From positions 62,001 through 126,000 of the forward strand of contig NZ_JAMYDV010000004.1 in NCBI RefSeq assembly GCF_024128855.1: DNA of 64,000 bases, written 5' to 3'. The DNA is from Rhodovulum tesquicola. GTDB lineage: Bacteria; Pseudomonadota; Alphaproteobacteria; Rhodobacterales; Rhodobacteraceae. The notes below the pieces were generated by a model. It made no database searches and was not told where the DNA came from. It saw only the letters and a list, made by a program, of their open reading frames with translations. The first letter of the stretch is position 1; every line of letters starts with the position of its first letter. This document shows positions 27,812 through 37,495 of the stretch, one piece after another. The translations under genes and the position numbers were made by a program.

Positions 27812-27900
27812 CTCGGGGTGCCCCGTCATGGGGCTGAGATGCGGAAAGGCCCGCGAACCCGTCGAACCTGACCCGGTTAGAACCGGCGGAGGGAAGGTGA
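27812..27900 (+). ncRNA. TPP riboswitch (THI element)
   Basis: The classic thi-box landmarks are present in order: CGGGGTGCCC at 27815-27824, GGGCTGAGATG at 27831-27841, then ACCCGTCGAACCTGA and GGTTAGAACCGGCGGAGGGA ending near 27894. This is the thiamine-diphosphate aptamer. The thiB ATG lies about 50 bases downstream, so it most likely controls thiBPQ, shutting expression off when thiamine diphosphate is plentiful. The control mechanism (termination or ribosome-site masking) is not obvious; there is no clear terminator between it and thiB, which favours translational control. Confidence 0.95.
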
Positions 27901-27949
27901 CTGGACAACCTCCACCCTTGCCCGACCGCCCCGCAAACGGAGGATGACC

Positions 27950-28939
27950 ATGCGACTGCCGCTCATCGCCGCGGGGATTCTGTGCGCCACGACCGCCGTG
28001 GCCGAGACCCCCGTGCTGACCGTCTATACCTATGACAGCTTCATCTCGGACTGGGGGCCCGGTCCGCAGATCGAAACCGCGTTCGAGGCCATCTGCGGCT
28101 GCGACCTGCGCCTTGTCGCGGCGGGCGATGGTGCGGCGCTTCTGGCCCGGCTGCGGCTGGAGGGCGCGCGCAGCCCGGCCGACGTGGTGCTGGGGCTCGA
28201 CACCAACCTGATCGCGACGGCCACCGAAACCGGCCTGTTCGCGCCGCATGGGATCGCGCCGCCCGCGCTGGATCTGCCCGTCGAATGGACCGACGCGACC
28301 TTCCTGCCCTATGACTGGGGCCATTTCGCCTTCGTCTACGACAAGACCCGCCTGCCCGAACCGCCCGACAGTTTCGAGGCGCTGATCACCGCCGAGGGCC
28401 TCAAGATCGTCATCCAGGATCCGCGCAGTTCCACCCCCGGCCTCGGATTGCTGATGTGGGTCAAGGCCGCCCATGGCGACCGCGCGCCCCAGATCTGGGC
28501 CGGGCTTGCCCCGCGCATCCTGACCGTGACCAAGGGCTGGTCGGAAAGCTACGGGATGTTCCTGGAGGGCGAGGCCGACATGGTGCTCAGCTACACCACC
28601 TCGCCCGCCTATCACCTGATCGCCGAGGACGACGACAGCAAGGCCGCCGCGCCCTTTGCCGAAGGCCATTACCTTCAGGTCGAGGTCGCAGGCCGCGTCG
28701 CCTCCTCGGACCAGCCGGAACTGGCGCAGGATTTCCTGCGCTTCATGCTGTCGGATGCCTTCCAGTCGGTGATCCCGACGACCAACTGGATGTATCCGGC
28801 CGTGACGCCCGCGGCCGGGCTGCCCGACGGGTTTCAGACCCTGTTCCGCCCCGAAACCTCGCTTCTGCTTTCCGCGGAAAAGGCCGCGGCGGTCCGCGAT
28901 ACGGCCCTGGCCGAATGGCGCGACGCGCTCAGCCGTTAG
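27950..28939 (+). CDS. thiB: Thiamine ABC transporter, periplasmic binding protein
   Basis: ThiB captures thiamine in the periplasm for the ThiPQ importer. The 329-residue protein has a signal peptide ([18 protein letters not shown]) and the ThiB-type opening [17 protein letters not shown]. Later blocks [50 protein letters not shown] and [10 protein letters not shown] match the family. The ATG at 27950 was preferred over one six bases earlier since GGAGG then has normal spacing. It lies downstream of the TPP riboswitch, and its end overlaps thiP by 25 bases. Confidence 0.94.
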   Translation: MRLPLIAAGILCATTAVAETPVLTVYTYDSFISDWGPGPQIETAFEAICGCDLRLVAAGDGAALLARLRLEGARSPADVVLGLDTNLIATATETGLFAPHGIAPPALDLPVEWTDATFLPYDWGHFAFVYDKTRLPEPPDSFEALITAEGLKIVIQDPRSSTPGLGLLMWVKAAHGDRAPQIWAGLAPRILTVTKGWSESYGMFLEGEADMVLSYTTSPAYHLIAEDDDSKAAAPFAEGHYLQVEVAGRVASSDQPELAQDFLRFMLSDAFQSVIPTTNWMYPAVTPAAGLPDGFQTLFRPETSLLLSAEKAAAVRDTALAEWRDALSR

Positions 28940-30486
28940 GGCGCGCGCTGCCCGCGGGGCTGGCCGCGGCGGGCGCGATGCTGGGGCTGAGCCTCGGCAC
29001 GCTGGCCGCGGTCGCCTGGCGGGCCGAGGGCGCCGCGACGCTCGGCCCCGCCGACTGGGCGGCGCTGCGCTTCACGCTGACCCAGGCGCTGCTGTCGGCG
29101 GCGCTGAGCGTGGCGCTTGCGGTGCCGGTGGCGCGCGCGCTGGCCCGGCGGCAATTCCCGGGCCGCGCGCTGCTGATCGCCCTGCTCGGCGCGCCCTTCA
29201 TCCTTCCGGTGATCGTCGCGGTCATCGGGCTTCTGGCGGTGTTCGGGCGCAGCGGGCTGATCTCGCAGGCACTGGCCCCGCTGGGCCTTGGCCCCATCGA
29301 CATCTACGGGCTGGGCGGCGTGGTGCTGGCGCATGTTTTCTTCAACCTCCCGCTGGCCACGCGGCTGATCCTGCAAGGCTGGCTTGCGATCCCGGCGGAA
29401 CGGTTCCGGCTGGCCGCCTCGCTCTGCTTTTCGGCGCGCGATGTGGCCCGGCTGCTGGAATGGCCGATGCTGCGCAGCGTGCTGCCCGGCGCCTTCCTCG
29501 TGATCTTCCTGATCTGCACGACCAGTTTCGCCGTGGCACTGACGCTGGGCGGCGGGCCGCGGGCGACGACGGTGGAACTGGCGATCTACCAGGCGTTCCG
29601 GTTCGAATTCGATCTGGGCCGCGCCGCCCTGCTGTCGCTGATCCAGGTCGCGCTTTGCGCAGGCGCGGCCGCGCTGGCCTTCGCGGTGACGGTGCCGGGC
29701 GGGTTCGGCGCGGGGCTCGACCGGCCGCTGGCCCGCCGGGATGCAGGGGGACCGGGGCTGCGGCTGCTGGACGGGCTGTGGATCGGGCTTGCCGCGCTGT
29801 TCCTGCTGGTGCCGCTGGGAATGATCGTGGCGCGCGGGCTGGCCGGTATCCTCGATCTGCCGCCCTCCGTCTGGCAGGCCGCAGGGCGCTCGCTGGCGGT
29901 GGCGCTGGGCTCGGCGGCGCTGACGCTGATTCTGGCCCTGCCGATGGCGCTGGCGGCGGTGCGGCTGGGCGGGGCGCCGGGGGCAGCATTGCAGGCGGCC
30001 GGTCTGATGACGATTGCCGCCTCGCCGCTGGTGATGGGCACGGGGCTGTTCATCCTGCTCTTTCCGCTGGCCGATCCGGTCGCGCTGGCCCTGCCGCTGA
30101 CCGCGCTGGTCAACGCGGCGATGAGCCTGCCCTTCGCCCTGCGCGCCCTGACCCCCGCCGTGGCCGAGGCCGAGGCTGGCTTTGGCCGGCTTGCCGACAG
30201 CATGGGCCTGCGCGGCACCGCCCGGCTGCGGCTGGTGCTGCTGCCCCGGCTGCGCCGACCCATCGGCTTCACGCTTGGCCTCGCGGCGGCGCTGTCCATG
30301 GGCGATCTCGGCGTCATCGCCCTGTTCGCCGATCCCGACCGGGCCACCCTGCCCTTGCAGCTCTACCGGCTCATGGCCGCCTACCGGATGGAGGCGGCGG
30401 CGGGGGCAGCCCTTCTGCTGCTGGCGCTCAGCCTCGGACTGTTCTGGATCTTCGACCGCGGAGGGCGCATCCATGCTCAGGCTTGA
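28915..30486 (+). CDS. thiP: Thiamine ABC transporter permease
   Basis: ThiP is a double-length permease with two homologous halves, each with about six membrane helices. The 523-residue protein shows this: the first EAA-type loop in LAASLCFSARDVARLLEWPM and the second in RLADSMGLRGTARLRLVLLP. The ATG at 28915 gives [20 protein letters not shown] and lies inside the end of thiB, so the two are translationally coupled. The stop lies 14 bases inside thiQ. It acts in the inner membrane with ThiB and ThiQ. Confidence 0.93.
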   Translation: MARRAQPLGRALPAGLAAAGAMLGLSLGTLAAVAWRAEGAATLGPADWAALRFTLTQALLSAALSVALAVPVARALARRQFPGRALLIALLGAPFILPVIVAVIGLLAVFGRSGLISQALAPLGLGPIDIYGLGGVVLAHVFFNLPLATRLILQGWLAIPAERFRLAASLCFSARDVARLLEWPMLRSVLPGAFLVIFLICTTSFAVALTLGGGPRATTVELAIYQAFRFEFDLGRAALLSLIQVALCAGAAALAFAVTVPGGFGAGLDRPLARRDAGGPGLRLLDGLWIGLAALFLLVPLGMIVARGLAGILDLPPSVWQAAGRSLAVALGSAALTLILALPMALAAVRLGGAPGAALQAAGLMTIAASPLVMGTGLFILLFPLADPVALALPLTALVNAAMSLPFALRALTPAVAEAEAGFGRLADSMGLRGTARLRLVLLPRLRRPIGFTLGLAAALSMGDLGVIALFADPDRATLPLQLYRLMAAYRMEAAAGAALLLLALSLGLFWIFDRGGRIHAQA

Positions 30487-31165
30487 GCGGCTCGAAATCC
30501 GGCAGGGCGCGTTCCGTCTCTCGGCGGATGTCACCGTCGAACCCGGCCGGATCGTCGCGCTGCTGGGGCCGTCGGGTGCCGGAAAATCCACACTTCTCGA
30601 CGTGATCGCCGGGTTCCTGCCACCCACATCGGGGCGGGTGCTGTGGAACGGCACCGATCTCGGCCCGCTGGCCCCGGGCGCGCGGCCGCTCTCGATGCTG
30701 TTTCAGGACAACAACCTCTTTCCCCACCTGACCGCCGCGCAGAATGTCGGTCTTGGCCTGCGCCCCGACCTGCGCCTCTCCACCGATCAACGCGGCGCGG
30801 TCGACGCGGCCTTGGCCCGCGTCGGGCTGGAAGGTCTGGGCGCGCGCAAACCCGCCGAACTCTCGGGCGGCCAGCGCGGCCGGGTGGCGCTCGCGCGGAT
30901 CCTGCTGCGCGGCCGCCCGCTGATGCTGCTCGACGAACCCTTCGCCGCACTCGGCCCCGCGCTCAAGACCGAGATGCTGGGGCTGGTCAGGGATCTCGCC
31001 CGCGAAACCGGCGCGACGGTCCTGCTGGTCACCCACGACCCCGCCGATGCCCGCGCCATCGCGGACGAGACCATGCTGGTCGCGGACGGCATCGCGCATC
31101 CCCCGCACCCCACCGCGGCGCTCCTGGCCGACCCGCCCGCGGCGCTGCGCGCCTATCTGGGCTGA
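30473..31165 (+). CDS. thiQ: Thiamine ABC transporter ATP-binding protein
   Basis: ThiQ powers thiamine uptake by ATP hydrolysis. The 230-residue protein has the Walker A loop GPSGAGKST (residues 32-40), Q-loop FQDNNLFPHL, signature LSGGQRGR (from residue 130), Walker B LMLLDEPF (150-157) and the switch His in LLVTHDPADA. It starts inside thiP (14-base overlap). It is the last gene of the riboswitch-controlled operon and is followed by a repeat and a bidirectional terminator. Confidence 0.94.
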   Translation: MLRLERLEIRQGAFRLSADVTVEPGRIVALLGPSGAGKSTLLDVIAGFLPPTSGRVLWNGTDLGPLAPGARPLSMLFQDNNLFPHLTAAQNVGLGLRPDLRLSTDQRGAVDAALARVGLEGLGARKPAELSGGQRGRVALARILLRGRPLMLLDEPFAALGPALKTEMLGLVRDLARETGATVLLVTHDPADARAIADETMLVADGIAHPPHPTAALLADPPAALRAYLG

Positions 31166-31170
31166 CCCTT

Positions 31171-31226
31171 CCCTTCTTCTGGCCGGAAATATCCTCGGGG
31201 GGTCCGGGGGGCAGACGGCCCCCCGG
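31171..31226 (+). repeat. Intergenic repeat with GC-rich hairpin, copy 1
   Basis: The sequence CCCTTCTTCTGGCCGGAAAT continues as ATCCTCGGGG and leads into a stem CCGGGGGG (31204-31211) paired with CCCCCCGG (31219-31226). The first part resembles the stretch at 42786-42810, which also follows a plus-strand stop in a convergent gap. Similar short elements recur between genes in Rhodobacteraceae, as far as I recall. It has no long T-run, so it may act on the mRNA 3' end rather than as a simple terminator. Confidence 0.5.
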
Positions 31227-31253
31227 CCTCCGCCAGGGGGCAAGGCGTAACGA

Positions 31254-31278
31254 AAAACGCGCCCCTAGGGCGCGTTTT
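31254..31278. terminator. Bidirectional terminator between thiQ and petC
   Basis: AAAACGCGCCC (31254-31264) and GGGCGCGTTTT (31268-31278) form a perfect 11-bp stem with a 3-base loop. The A-run on one side and T-run on the other let it work for both thiQ (plus) and petC (minus). Confidence 0.85.
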
Positions 31279-31297
31279 CCTTCCGATCCGGACGGGA

Positions 31298-32086
31298 TCA
31301 GACCTGTTTCTTGGGCTTGTAGGGCGCCCAGAGACGCTTGTTCGTCAGGTAGAGCAGAACCGTCAGCACCGTCAGGAACATCACCGAGACGAAGCCCGCC
31401 TGTTTGCGCGCCATCAGATGCGGCTCCGCCGCCCACATCAGGAAGGCCGCGACATCCTTGGCCTCCTGCTGGATGGTGGCTTCGGTGCCGTCGGCATAGA
31501 AGACATCATCCCCATAGAGGATCGGGGCCATGCTGCTCCAGTTGTCGGGGAAGACATGGTTGTAGTAGAAGAACGACCCCGCCTCTTCCTTTATGTCATC
31601 GGTGAAGGATTGCAGGTAGGTCGCGATGTATTCCGCGCCGCCCATGCCCTTGAAGAGCTGGTTGAGCCCGGTGCCATGCGGCCCGTGGAACCCGGCGCGT
31701 GCCTTGGCCATCAGGCTCAGATCCGGCGCGTTGGGGTCCATCGATTCGGGGAAGTGGTCGGTCGGCTCGGCCGGCCGCCAGTCTTCCAGCTCCTCGTCGA
31801 ACACCTCGAAGGTGCCCGCGTAGTCGCGCATCGCCTCGTCGCTCAGGCTGGGACCGCCCGGATCGGCCAGCGTCCGGAAGGCCACCAGTTCCAGCCCGTG
31901 GCAGGCCGAGCAGATCTCGGTATAGATCTGCAGGCCGCGTTGCAGCTGGGCCTGGTCATAGCGGCCGAAGGGACCCTCGAACGAGAAGTCGTAATCGGTC
32001 ACATTGGCCCCGCCGCCGGCGGCGAGGGCGCCGCCCGCCCCAAGCGTCAGGGCGGTCAGCGCGGTGATCGTGAGTTTCTTGAACAT
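31298..32086 (-). CDS. petC: Cytochrome c1 of the bc1 complex
   Basis: Cytochrome c1 carries electrons from the Rieske protein to soluble or membrane cytochrome c. The 262-residue protein has a signal peptide ([22 protein letters not shown]) and the haem site C59-S-A-C62-H63. The haem-domain blocks [20 protein letters not shown] and [15 protein letters not shown] are typical, and a C-terminal membrane anchor ([20 protein letters not shown]) ends in basic residues. It is the last gene of petABC, 17 bases after petB, and ends at a bidirectional terminator. Confidence 0.95.
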   Translation of the reverse strand: MFKKLTITALTALTLGAGGALAAGGGANVTDYDFSFEGPFGRYDQAQLQRGLQIYTEICSACHGLELVAFRTLADPGGPSLSDEAMRDYAGTFEVFDEELEDWRPAEPTDHFPESMDPNAPDLSLMAKARAGFHGPHGTGLNQLFKGMGGAEYIATYLQSFTDDIKEEAGSFFYYNHVFPDNWSSMAPILYGDDVFYADGTEATIQQEAKDVAAFLMWAAEPHLMARKQAGFVSVMFLTVLTVLLYLTNKRLWAPYKPKKQV

Positions 32087-32103
32087 TCTTCCGATCCCTT
32101 CTC

Positions 32104-33447
32104 TCACTCGGCGGGGCTGGGGGCGGCCTTGCCGCTGGCCGCGCCATCGCCGTAGTGGGCGTTGAAGTCTTCCTCGATGGTCGCGGGCTGGGGCAGCGGC
32201 TTCTCGATCACGCCCAGCACCGGCAGCACCACCAGGAAGAACCCGAACCAGACGACCGAGCCGATCAGCGCGATGGTCGGGTAGATGCCCTCGGCCGGCA
32301 TGGCGCCCGCCCACATCAGGACGAAGAAGTCGATGAAGAAGATCCAGAAGGCGACCTTGAACATCGGCCGGAACCGTCCCGAGCGCACGTTCGACGTGTC
32401 AAGCCAGGGCAGCAGCGCCATGACCAGGATCGAACCGAACATCGCCAGCACGCCGAAGAACTTGGCGTCGATCACGCCGAAGGACATCCAGTCGAGCAGC
32501 TGAACCGCCCAGACCTCGCCGTCGAAGGCCCGCAGGATCGCGTAGAACGGCAGGAAGTACCATTCGGGCACGATATGGGCCGGCGTCACCAGCGGATCGG
32601 CGGGGATGTAGTTGTCCGGATGGCCCAGGTAGTTCGGCATGAAGCCGACGATGGCGAAGAAGATCACCAGCACCACGCCCAGCGCGAACAGGTCCTTGAT
32701 CACGAAATAGGGCCAGAACGGCAGGGTGTCGGCATCGGCCTCCTGGCGCGAGCTGCGGCGCACCTCGACCCCGGTGGGGTTGTTGTTGCCGGTCGTGTGG
32801 AAGGCCCAGACATGCACGATGGACAGACCCAGGATCACGAAGGGCAGCAGGTAGTGCAGCGAGAAGAAGCGCGTCAGCGTCGGGCTGTCCACCGCCGGGC
32901 CGCCCTGAAGCCAGATCAGCAGCGGCTCGCCGACCCACGGGATCGCACCGAACAGACCGGTGATCACCGTCGCGCCCCAGAACGACATCTGCCCCCAGGG
33001 CAGCACATAGCCCATGAACGCGGTCGCCATCATCGCCAGGTAGATCAGGATGCCGATGATCCAGGTCAGTTCGCGCGGGCTCTTGTACGAGCCGTAATAG
33101 ATGCCGCGGAAGATGTGCAGATAGACCGCGACGAAGAACAGCGAGGCGCCGTTCATGTGCAGGTAGCGGATGAAATCGCCGCCATTCACGTTCCGCATGA
33201 TGTGCTCGATCGAGGCAAAGGCCATGTCGGCATGCGGCACATAATGCATCGCCAGCACGATGCCGGTGACGATCTGCAGCACCAGCGTGAAGAACAGCAC
33301 GACGCCCCAGATCCACATCCAGTTCAGGTTCTTCGGGGTGGGGATCATCAGGGTATCGTAGAGAAGGCCGACGATCGGCAGGCGCCGATGCAGCCACTTC
33401 TCGGAGCCCGATTTCGGCTCGTAGTGATCGTGAGGAATACCGGACAT
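32104..33447 (-). CDS. petB: Cytochrome b of the bc1 complex
   Basis: Cytochrome b holds two b-type haems and both quinone sites of the bc1 complex. The 447-residue length, longer than the mitochondrial protein, is usual for Rhodobacteraceae. It has multiple membrane helices, the haem-ligand region [19 protein letters not shown], the Qo motif [15 protein letters not shown] and the block [20 protein letters not shown]. The ATG at 33447 ([20 protein letters not shown]) follows AAGGGAG. It lies between petA (gap 11 bases) and petC (gap 17 bases). Confidence 0.96.
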   Translation of the reverse strand: MSGIPHDHYEPKSGSEKWLHRRLPIVGLLYDTLMIPTPKNLNWMWIWGVVLFFTLVLQIVTGIVLAMHYVPHADMAFASIEHIMRNVNGGDFIRYLHMNGASLFFVAVYLHIFRGIYYGSYKSPRELTWIIGILIYLAMMATAFMGYVLPWGQMSFWGATVITGLFGAIPWVGEPLLIWLQGGPAVDSPTLTRFFSLHYLLPFVILGLSIVHVWAFHTTGNNNPTGVEVRRSSRQEADADTLPFWPYFVIKDLFALGVVLVIFFAIVGFMPNYLGHPDNYIPADPLVTPAHIVPEWYFLPFYAILRAFDGEVWAVQLLDWMSFGVIDAKFFGVLAMFGSILVMALLPWLDTSNVRSGRFRPMFKVAFWIFFIDFFVLMWAGAMPAEGIYPTIALIGSVVWFGFFLVVLPVLGVIEKPLPQPATIEEDFNAHYGDGAASGKAAPSPAE

Positions 33448-33458
33448 CGGGTGCTCCC

Positions 33459-34016
33459 TTAACCGAGTTGAATGGTCGTCTCGTCCACGAAGGACGCGAC
33501 CGGGATGTACAGGTTCTCGGGCGCAGGCCCTCTGCGGATGCGCCCTGCGGAATCGTAGTGCGACCCGTGGCAGGGACAGAACCACCCGCCGTAATCACCC
33601 GACTGGTTGCCGATGGGCACACAGCCCAGATGGGTGCAGACGCCGATCATGACCAGCCAGCGGCCATCCTCGTCCATGGCGCGGTTCTGGTCCGTGGCCT
33701 GGCCCGGCTTGTTCGGGTTGCGCGAGTCGGTATCGACCAGATCGCCAAGGGGGATCGAGCGGGCCAGTTCGATATCCTCCTGCGTGCGCAGGCGGATGAA
33801 CACCGGCTTGCCAAGGAATTTCACCGTCAGCTGCTGGCCTTCGACAACCGAGGACACGTCCACCCGGATCGAGCTGAGCGCCTGGACATCGGCAGAGGGG
33901 TTCATCTGGTTGATCAGCGGCCAGGTCGCCGCCCCGGCGGTCACGACACCCGCGCCCGCCGTCGCATAGTAAAGGAAATCGCGGCGGGTACCGTCGTGAT
34001 CTTCTGCGTGCGACAC
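33459..34016 (-). CDS. petA: Rieske iron-sulfur protein of the bc1 complex
   Basis: The Rieske subunit passes one electron from quinol to cytochrome c1. The 185-residue protein has a Tat-type N-terminus ([20 protein letters not shown]) that stays as the membrane anchor, and the 2Fe-2S ligands in C127-T-H129-L-G-C132 and C147-P-C149-H150-G-S. The start is a GTG at 34016 with the ribosome site AAAGGAG eight bases upstream. It is the first gene of petABC. Two hairpins lie in its leader (34036-34091). The gene is sometimes called fbcF. Confidence 0.96.
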   Translation of the reverse strand: MSHAEDHDGTRRDFLYYATAGAGVVTAGAATWPLINQMNPSADVQALSSIRVDVSSVVEGQQLTVKFLGKPVFIRLRTQEDIELARSIPLGDLVDTDSRNPNKPGQATDQNRAMDEDGRWLVMIGVCTHLGCVPIGNQSGDYGGWFCPCHGSHYDSAGRIRRGPAPENLYIPVASFVDETTIQLG

Positions 34017-34314
34017 GAGAAATTCTCCTTTCCATGACCGGAGGTCCGGTCGGTTCGCAAAGAGGCCGCAGGAAAAGCCCCGGCCTTTTCCGGACTTACC
34101 TAGCCCCCGTTAACACTTGCGTCCAGCGGACATAGTCGCGCAGCAAGGGGGGTGGGCCGGTCAAATTCCGGTCGACTGTCGTATACCCGGCACACATGGC
34201 CTCAGCCAGAAGAATCTGGGTGCTTAGAGCGATTCTGAGACGTTCCACCGCATGCGGGACGCGCCTGCGGACGTTCCGGGCGCCCGTCTCGGCTCACGGC
34301 CTTTTGACGAGGCA
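34017..34314 (-). promoter_or_regulatory. petABC upstream region with two hairpins
   Basis: No gene is supported in these 298 bases, which should contain the petABC promoter. Two inverted repeats lie close to the petA start: GACCGG (34036-34041) with CCGGTC (34046-34051), directly upstream of the ribosome site, and GGAAAAG (34071-34077) with CTTTTCC (34085-34091). Both would form in the petA mRNA leader if transcription begins further upstream. I could not pick a confident -35/-10 pair. Confidence 0.4.
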
Positions 34315-34923
34315 TCAGCCCCCCGGAGCGGTCTGTTCCATCGCCGGGCGCCGGGCGATTCCCGCCTCCCAGGCGGCCAGCGACTCGCGGCCCTGCCGCC
34401 AGTCGCACGCGCCGTGGCGGAAATCAAGATAGCCCAGCGCACAGCCCAGCGCGATCTGCCCCATTGTCAGCGGTCCGGCAAGCTGGCTGATCCAGCGCGC
34501 CTCGATCGCATCCAGCGCGCGGGTGACCCTGTCCCATTGCCCCTCGACCCAGGGCGCGCTGCGCTCCGCCTCGGGACGGCAGCGCGTCTCGTAGACCATC
34601 AGCACGGCGGCATCCATGATGCCATCGGCGGTCGCCTCCAGCGTCAGCACCTCCCACAACCGGCTTTCGGGATAAAGCCCGCCCCCCGCCCGCGCATCCA
34701 GATAGCGGCAGATCACCCGGCTGTCGTGAAGCGCCGGTCCCTCGGGGCGGGTCAGGACGGGGATCTTGCCCAGCGGGTTCTCGGCCAGCGGCATCTGTCC
34801 GGGGTCCAGCGCGGTGCCCGCCGCAGGCAGAACCTCGACCGCGTCGATCTGGCCGGTCTCGATCAGCACCACCCGCACCTTGCGGCAGAAGGGCGAGGCC
34901 GGATTGTCGTAAAGCTGCATCAT
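34315..34923 (-). CDS. Glutathione S-transferase family protein
   Basis: The 202-residue protein has the N-terminal thioredoxin-like GST domain (MMQLYDNPASPFCRKVRVVL, then NPLGKIPVLTRPEGPALHDS) with the cis-Pro in KIPVL and the glutathione-binding Glu/Asp-Ser in LHDS. The helical C-terminal domain follows (YLDFRHGACDWRQGRESLAA). It resembles the small YibF/GstB-like GSTs, whose substrates are mostly unknown. Two adjacent ATG codons (34923 and 34920) are possible starts; the first overlaps the stop of the upstream small gene by 4 bases. Confidence 0.88.
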   Translation of the reverse strand: MMQLYDNPASPFCRKVRVVLIETGQIDAVEVLPAAGTALDPGQMPLAENPLGKIPVLTRPEGPALHDSRVICRYLDARAGGGLYPESRLWEVLTLEATADGIMDAAVLMVYETRCRPEAERSAPWVEGQWDRVTRALDAIEARWISQLAGPLTMGQIALGCALGYLDFRHGACDWRQGRESLAAWEAGIARRPAMEQTAPGG

Positions 34924-35198
34924 ACCCGGCGGAAACGGATGCGGCCCAGCGCGCTCGCGTCGATCTCGATGCCGGGGCCGGCCGGGCCCACGCGGATCGT
35001 GCGTTTCATCCGCGCGCCGCCATTGACCTGTTCGCTGTCGCGGCGGAACTGCACGCCCTCGTGCAGCTCGTCCATCGCATCCTCGCTGCGCTGGTCGCGG
35101 CGCAGCGGCGTGCTGTAGCGGGTGATGGCATAGGCCGCCAGCGCCAGCGCACCATAGCGCAGCGCCACACCGGCAATCGGGGCAATCGGCAGAGGCAT
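34920..35198 (-). CDS. Small membrane protein of unknown function
   Basis: The 92-residue protein has one hydrophobic segment near its N-terminus (IAGVALRYGALALAAYAITR) and then a charged soluble part (DQRSEDAMDELHEGVQFRRD). I do not recognise the family. The ATG at 35198 follows the strong ribosome site GGGAGGG. It overlaps the GST gene by 4 bases, so the two are made together. No signal peptide cut is evident, so the segment probably anchors it to the inner membrane. Confidence 0.65.
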   Translation of the reverse strand: MPLPIAPIAGVALRYGALALAAYAITRYSTPLRRDQRSEDAMDELHEGVQFRRDSEQVNGGARMKRTIRVGPAGPGIEIDASALGRIRFRRV

Positions 35199-35282
35199 CG
35201 CGGTCCCTCCCTCGGTCGGCGAAAGGATAGGCGAAGGCGGGGCGGCTGTCCATTCACGCATGTCTGCGGCCAGGATCAGACC

Positions 35283-36548
35283 CTATTCCGCCTGAAGTCG
35301 CCCGTCTGCCTGCCCGGTGACGGTCACGGTCACGATCTGCCCCTCGGGCCGGTCGCTTGACAGGTCGACCTCGGCGAACTGCTCGGTCCGCCCCATGCGC
35401 GGGCTTTCCATCAGGACGCGATGGCTGCGGCCCACCTGCGCGGCCAGATGCGCGGCGGCGGCCCCATCGCCCGCAGCACGCAACCGCGCAGCCCGGTCGC
35501 GGATCGCGGCGCCGTCGACCTGCGGCATCCGGGCCGCGGGCGTGCCGGGCCGCGGCGAATAGGGAAAGACATGCAGCCAGGTCAGGCCGCATTCCTCGAC
35601 CAGCGCCAGCGAGTTCGCGAACATCGCCTCGGTCTCGGTCGGGAAACCGGCGATGATGTCGGCACCAAAGGTCATGTCCGGGCGCAGCGCGCGCGCCTCC
35701 CGGCAGAAGCGGATGGCGTCGGCGCGGGAATGCCGCCGCTTCATCCGCTTCAGGATCAGGTCATCCCCCGCCTGCAAGGACAGGTGCAGATGCGGCATCA
35801 GCCGGTCTTCCCCGGCGATGGCCCGCATCAGCGCCGGATCCGCCTCGATGGAATCGATCGACGAAATCCGCAGCCGCGCCAGCCCCGGCACCAGCCGCAG
35901 GATGCGCGCCACCAGATCGCCCAGCCGCGGTGCCCCCGGCAGATCCGCGCCCCAGCTTGTCAGGTCGACCCCGGTCAGCACCACCTCGTTATAGCCGCGC
36001 TCCACCAGCCGGGCGATCTGGTCCACCACAACGCCCGCGGGCACCGACCGCGAATTGCCCCGGCCGAAGGGGATGATGCAGAAGGTGCAGCGATGGTCAC
36101 ACCCGTTCTGCACCTGCACATAGGCACGGGATCGCGTGCCGAAGCCGTCGATCAGGTGGCCCGCCGTCTCGCGCACCGACATGATGTCGTCGACCATGAC
36201 CCGCTCGGTCTCGCCGATGAAATCGGGGCCTGCGAGTCGCGCCCAGGTCTCGGGGCGCATCTTTTCGGCATTGCCGATCACCAGGTCGACCTCGTCCATC
36301 GCGGCAAAGGTCTCGGGCTCGGTCTGGGCGGCGCAGCCCGTCACCACGATCCTCGCCCGCGGATTGTCGCGGCGCAGGCGGCGGATTTCCTGCCGTGCCT
36401 TGCGCACGGCTTCGGCGGTGACGGCGCAGGTGTTCACGATCACCGCGTCGTCCAGCCCCGCGCGGGCGGCCAGTTCCTTCATCGCCTCGGTCTCGTAGGC
36501 GTTCAGCCGACAGCCAAGCGTGGTAAACCGGGGGGCGGCGCGATCCAT
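35283..36548 (-). CDS. mtaB: tRNA t6A37 methylthiotransferase MtaB
   Basis: MtaB adds a methylthio group to t6A at position 37 of tRNAs that read ANN codons. The 421-residue protein carries one iron-sulfur cluster via C13, C41 and C72 (TLGCRLNAYETE, VNTCAVTAEA, VTGCAAQ) and a radical-SAM cluster via C150-x3-C154-x2-C157 in NGCDHRCTFCIIPFGRG. A C-terminal TRAM-like domain binds RNA. Its ATG touches the dapF stop with no gap. MiaB is excluded by the CRLNAYE opening typical of MtaB. Confidence 0.93.
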   Translation of the reverse strand: MDRAAPRFTTLGCRLNAYETEAMKELAARAGLDDAVIVNTCAVTAEAVRKARQEIRRLRRDNPRARIVVTGCAAQTEPETFAAMDEVDLVIGNAEKMRPETWARLAGPDFIGETERVMVDDIMSVRETAGHLIDGFGTRSRAYVQVQNGCDHRCTFCIIPFGRGNSRSVPAGVVVDQIARLVERGYNEVVLTGVDLTSWGADLPGAPRLGDLVARILRLVPGLARLRISSIDSIEADPALMRAIAGEDRLMPHLHLSLQAGDDLILKRMKRRHSRADAIRFCREARALRPDMTFGADIIAGFPTETEAMFANSLALVEECGLTWLHVFPYSPRPGTPAARMPQVDGAAIRDRAARLRAAGDGAAAAHLAAQVGRSHRVLMESPRMGRTEQFAEVDLSSDRPEGQIVTVTVTGQADGRLQAE

Positions 36549-37385
36549 CTAGAGCGCCCCCAGAAAGGCCGGGGTCAGCACCCCGTCAAAGACATGCGCC
36601 GTCGGCCCGGTCATCCAGACGCCATCCGCGCGCCAGTCGACCTGCAATTCGCCGCCGTCCAGATCGACCGTGACACGGCGCCCGGTCAGCCCCCGCCGGG
36701 CCGCCGCAACCGCAACCGCGCAAGAGGACGACCCCGAGGCCAGCGTGATCCCCGCGCCCCGCTCCCACACCCGCATCTGCAGCCGGTCGGGGCCGGTGAC
36801 CTGCACCACCTGAACATTGGTGCGCGCCGGGAACAGCGGGTGATGTTCATGCGCGGCGCCAAAACCCGCCAGGTCCACCGCCGCCACATCCGGCACGAAA
36901 AAGGTGCAATGCGGGTTGCCCATCCCCGTCGCCACCGGATCGCCCGGGATCGGCAGATGCAGGCTGTCCATCGGCCCGGCCAGCGGGATATCGGCCCAGT
37001 CGAGCAGGGGCGCCCCCATATTGACCGAGGTCAGCCCGCCCCCGGCATCGCAGGCCGCCAGCATCCCGCGTTCGGTGACCAGCCGAAGCGCCGCCTTGCC
37101 GGTTTCGTCCATCAACCGGCGCGCGATGCAGCGGGTCGCGTTGCCGCAGGTGGCCGAGGCCGACCCATCGGCATTGAAGAACACCAGCCGCGCATCGCCC
37201 CCCTCGGCAGGCTCGATCACCGCCAACTGGTCGAAGCCCACGCCCCGGTGCCGATCGGCAATGGCCGCGACCAGGCCGGGCGTCAGCGGCACCCCGCCCG
37301 CGCGCGCGTCGATCACGACGAAATCATTGCCCAGCCCATGCATCTTGGCGAAGGGCAGACCGTTGCTATGAAGCGTTTCGACCAT
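36549..37385 (-). CDS. dapF: Diaminopimelate epimerase
   Basis: DapF converts LL- to meso-diaminopimelate for lysine and peptidoglycan. The 278-residue protein has the start [17 protein letters not shown] and the two catalytic cysteines in [10 protein letters not shown] (C80) and [12 protein letters not shown] (near residue 221). The first motif reads CGNATRC rather than the usual CGNGxRC, a mild change. Its stop directly abuts the mtaB start. It is divergent from the tRNA-Lys gene. Pairing of dapF and mtaB in one operon is common in this group. Confidence 0.95.
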   Translation of the reverse strand: MVETLHSNGLPFAKMHGLGNDFVVIDARAGGVPLTPGLVAAIADRHRGVGFDQLAVIEPAEGGDARLVFFNADGSASATCGNATRCIARRLMDETGKAALRLVTERGMLAACDAGGGLTSVNMGAPLLDWADIPLAGPMDSLHLPIPGDPVATGMGNPHCTFFVPDVAAVDLAGFGAAHEHHPLFPARTNVQVVQVTGPDRLQMRVWERGAGITLASGSSSCAVAVAAARRGLTGRRVTVDLDGGELQVDWRADGVWMTGPTAHVFDGVLTPAFLGAL

Positions 37386-37453
37386 GGGGCCGCCCTATAC
37401 TCCCCCCGCCGCGCCGAATCCAGCGGCACCGTGCAAGGCGGCCGTTTTTGCCC

Positions 37454-37482
37454 TTGACCGCCTGCCGCGCATTTCCTACAGA
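37454..37482 (+). promoter_or_regulatory. Promoter of tRNA-Lys
   Basis: TTGACC (37454-37459), a 17-base spacer and TACAGA (37477-37482) form a good housekeeping promoter. Transcription would start 6-8 bases before the mature tRNA at 37496. Confidence 0.6.
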
Positions 37483-37495
37483 GCGGGCCTCAAGT

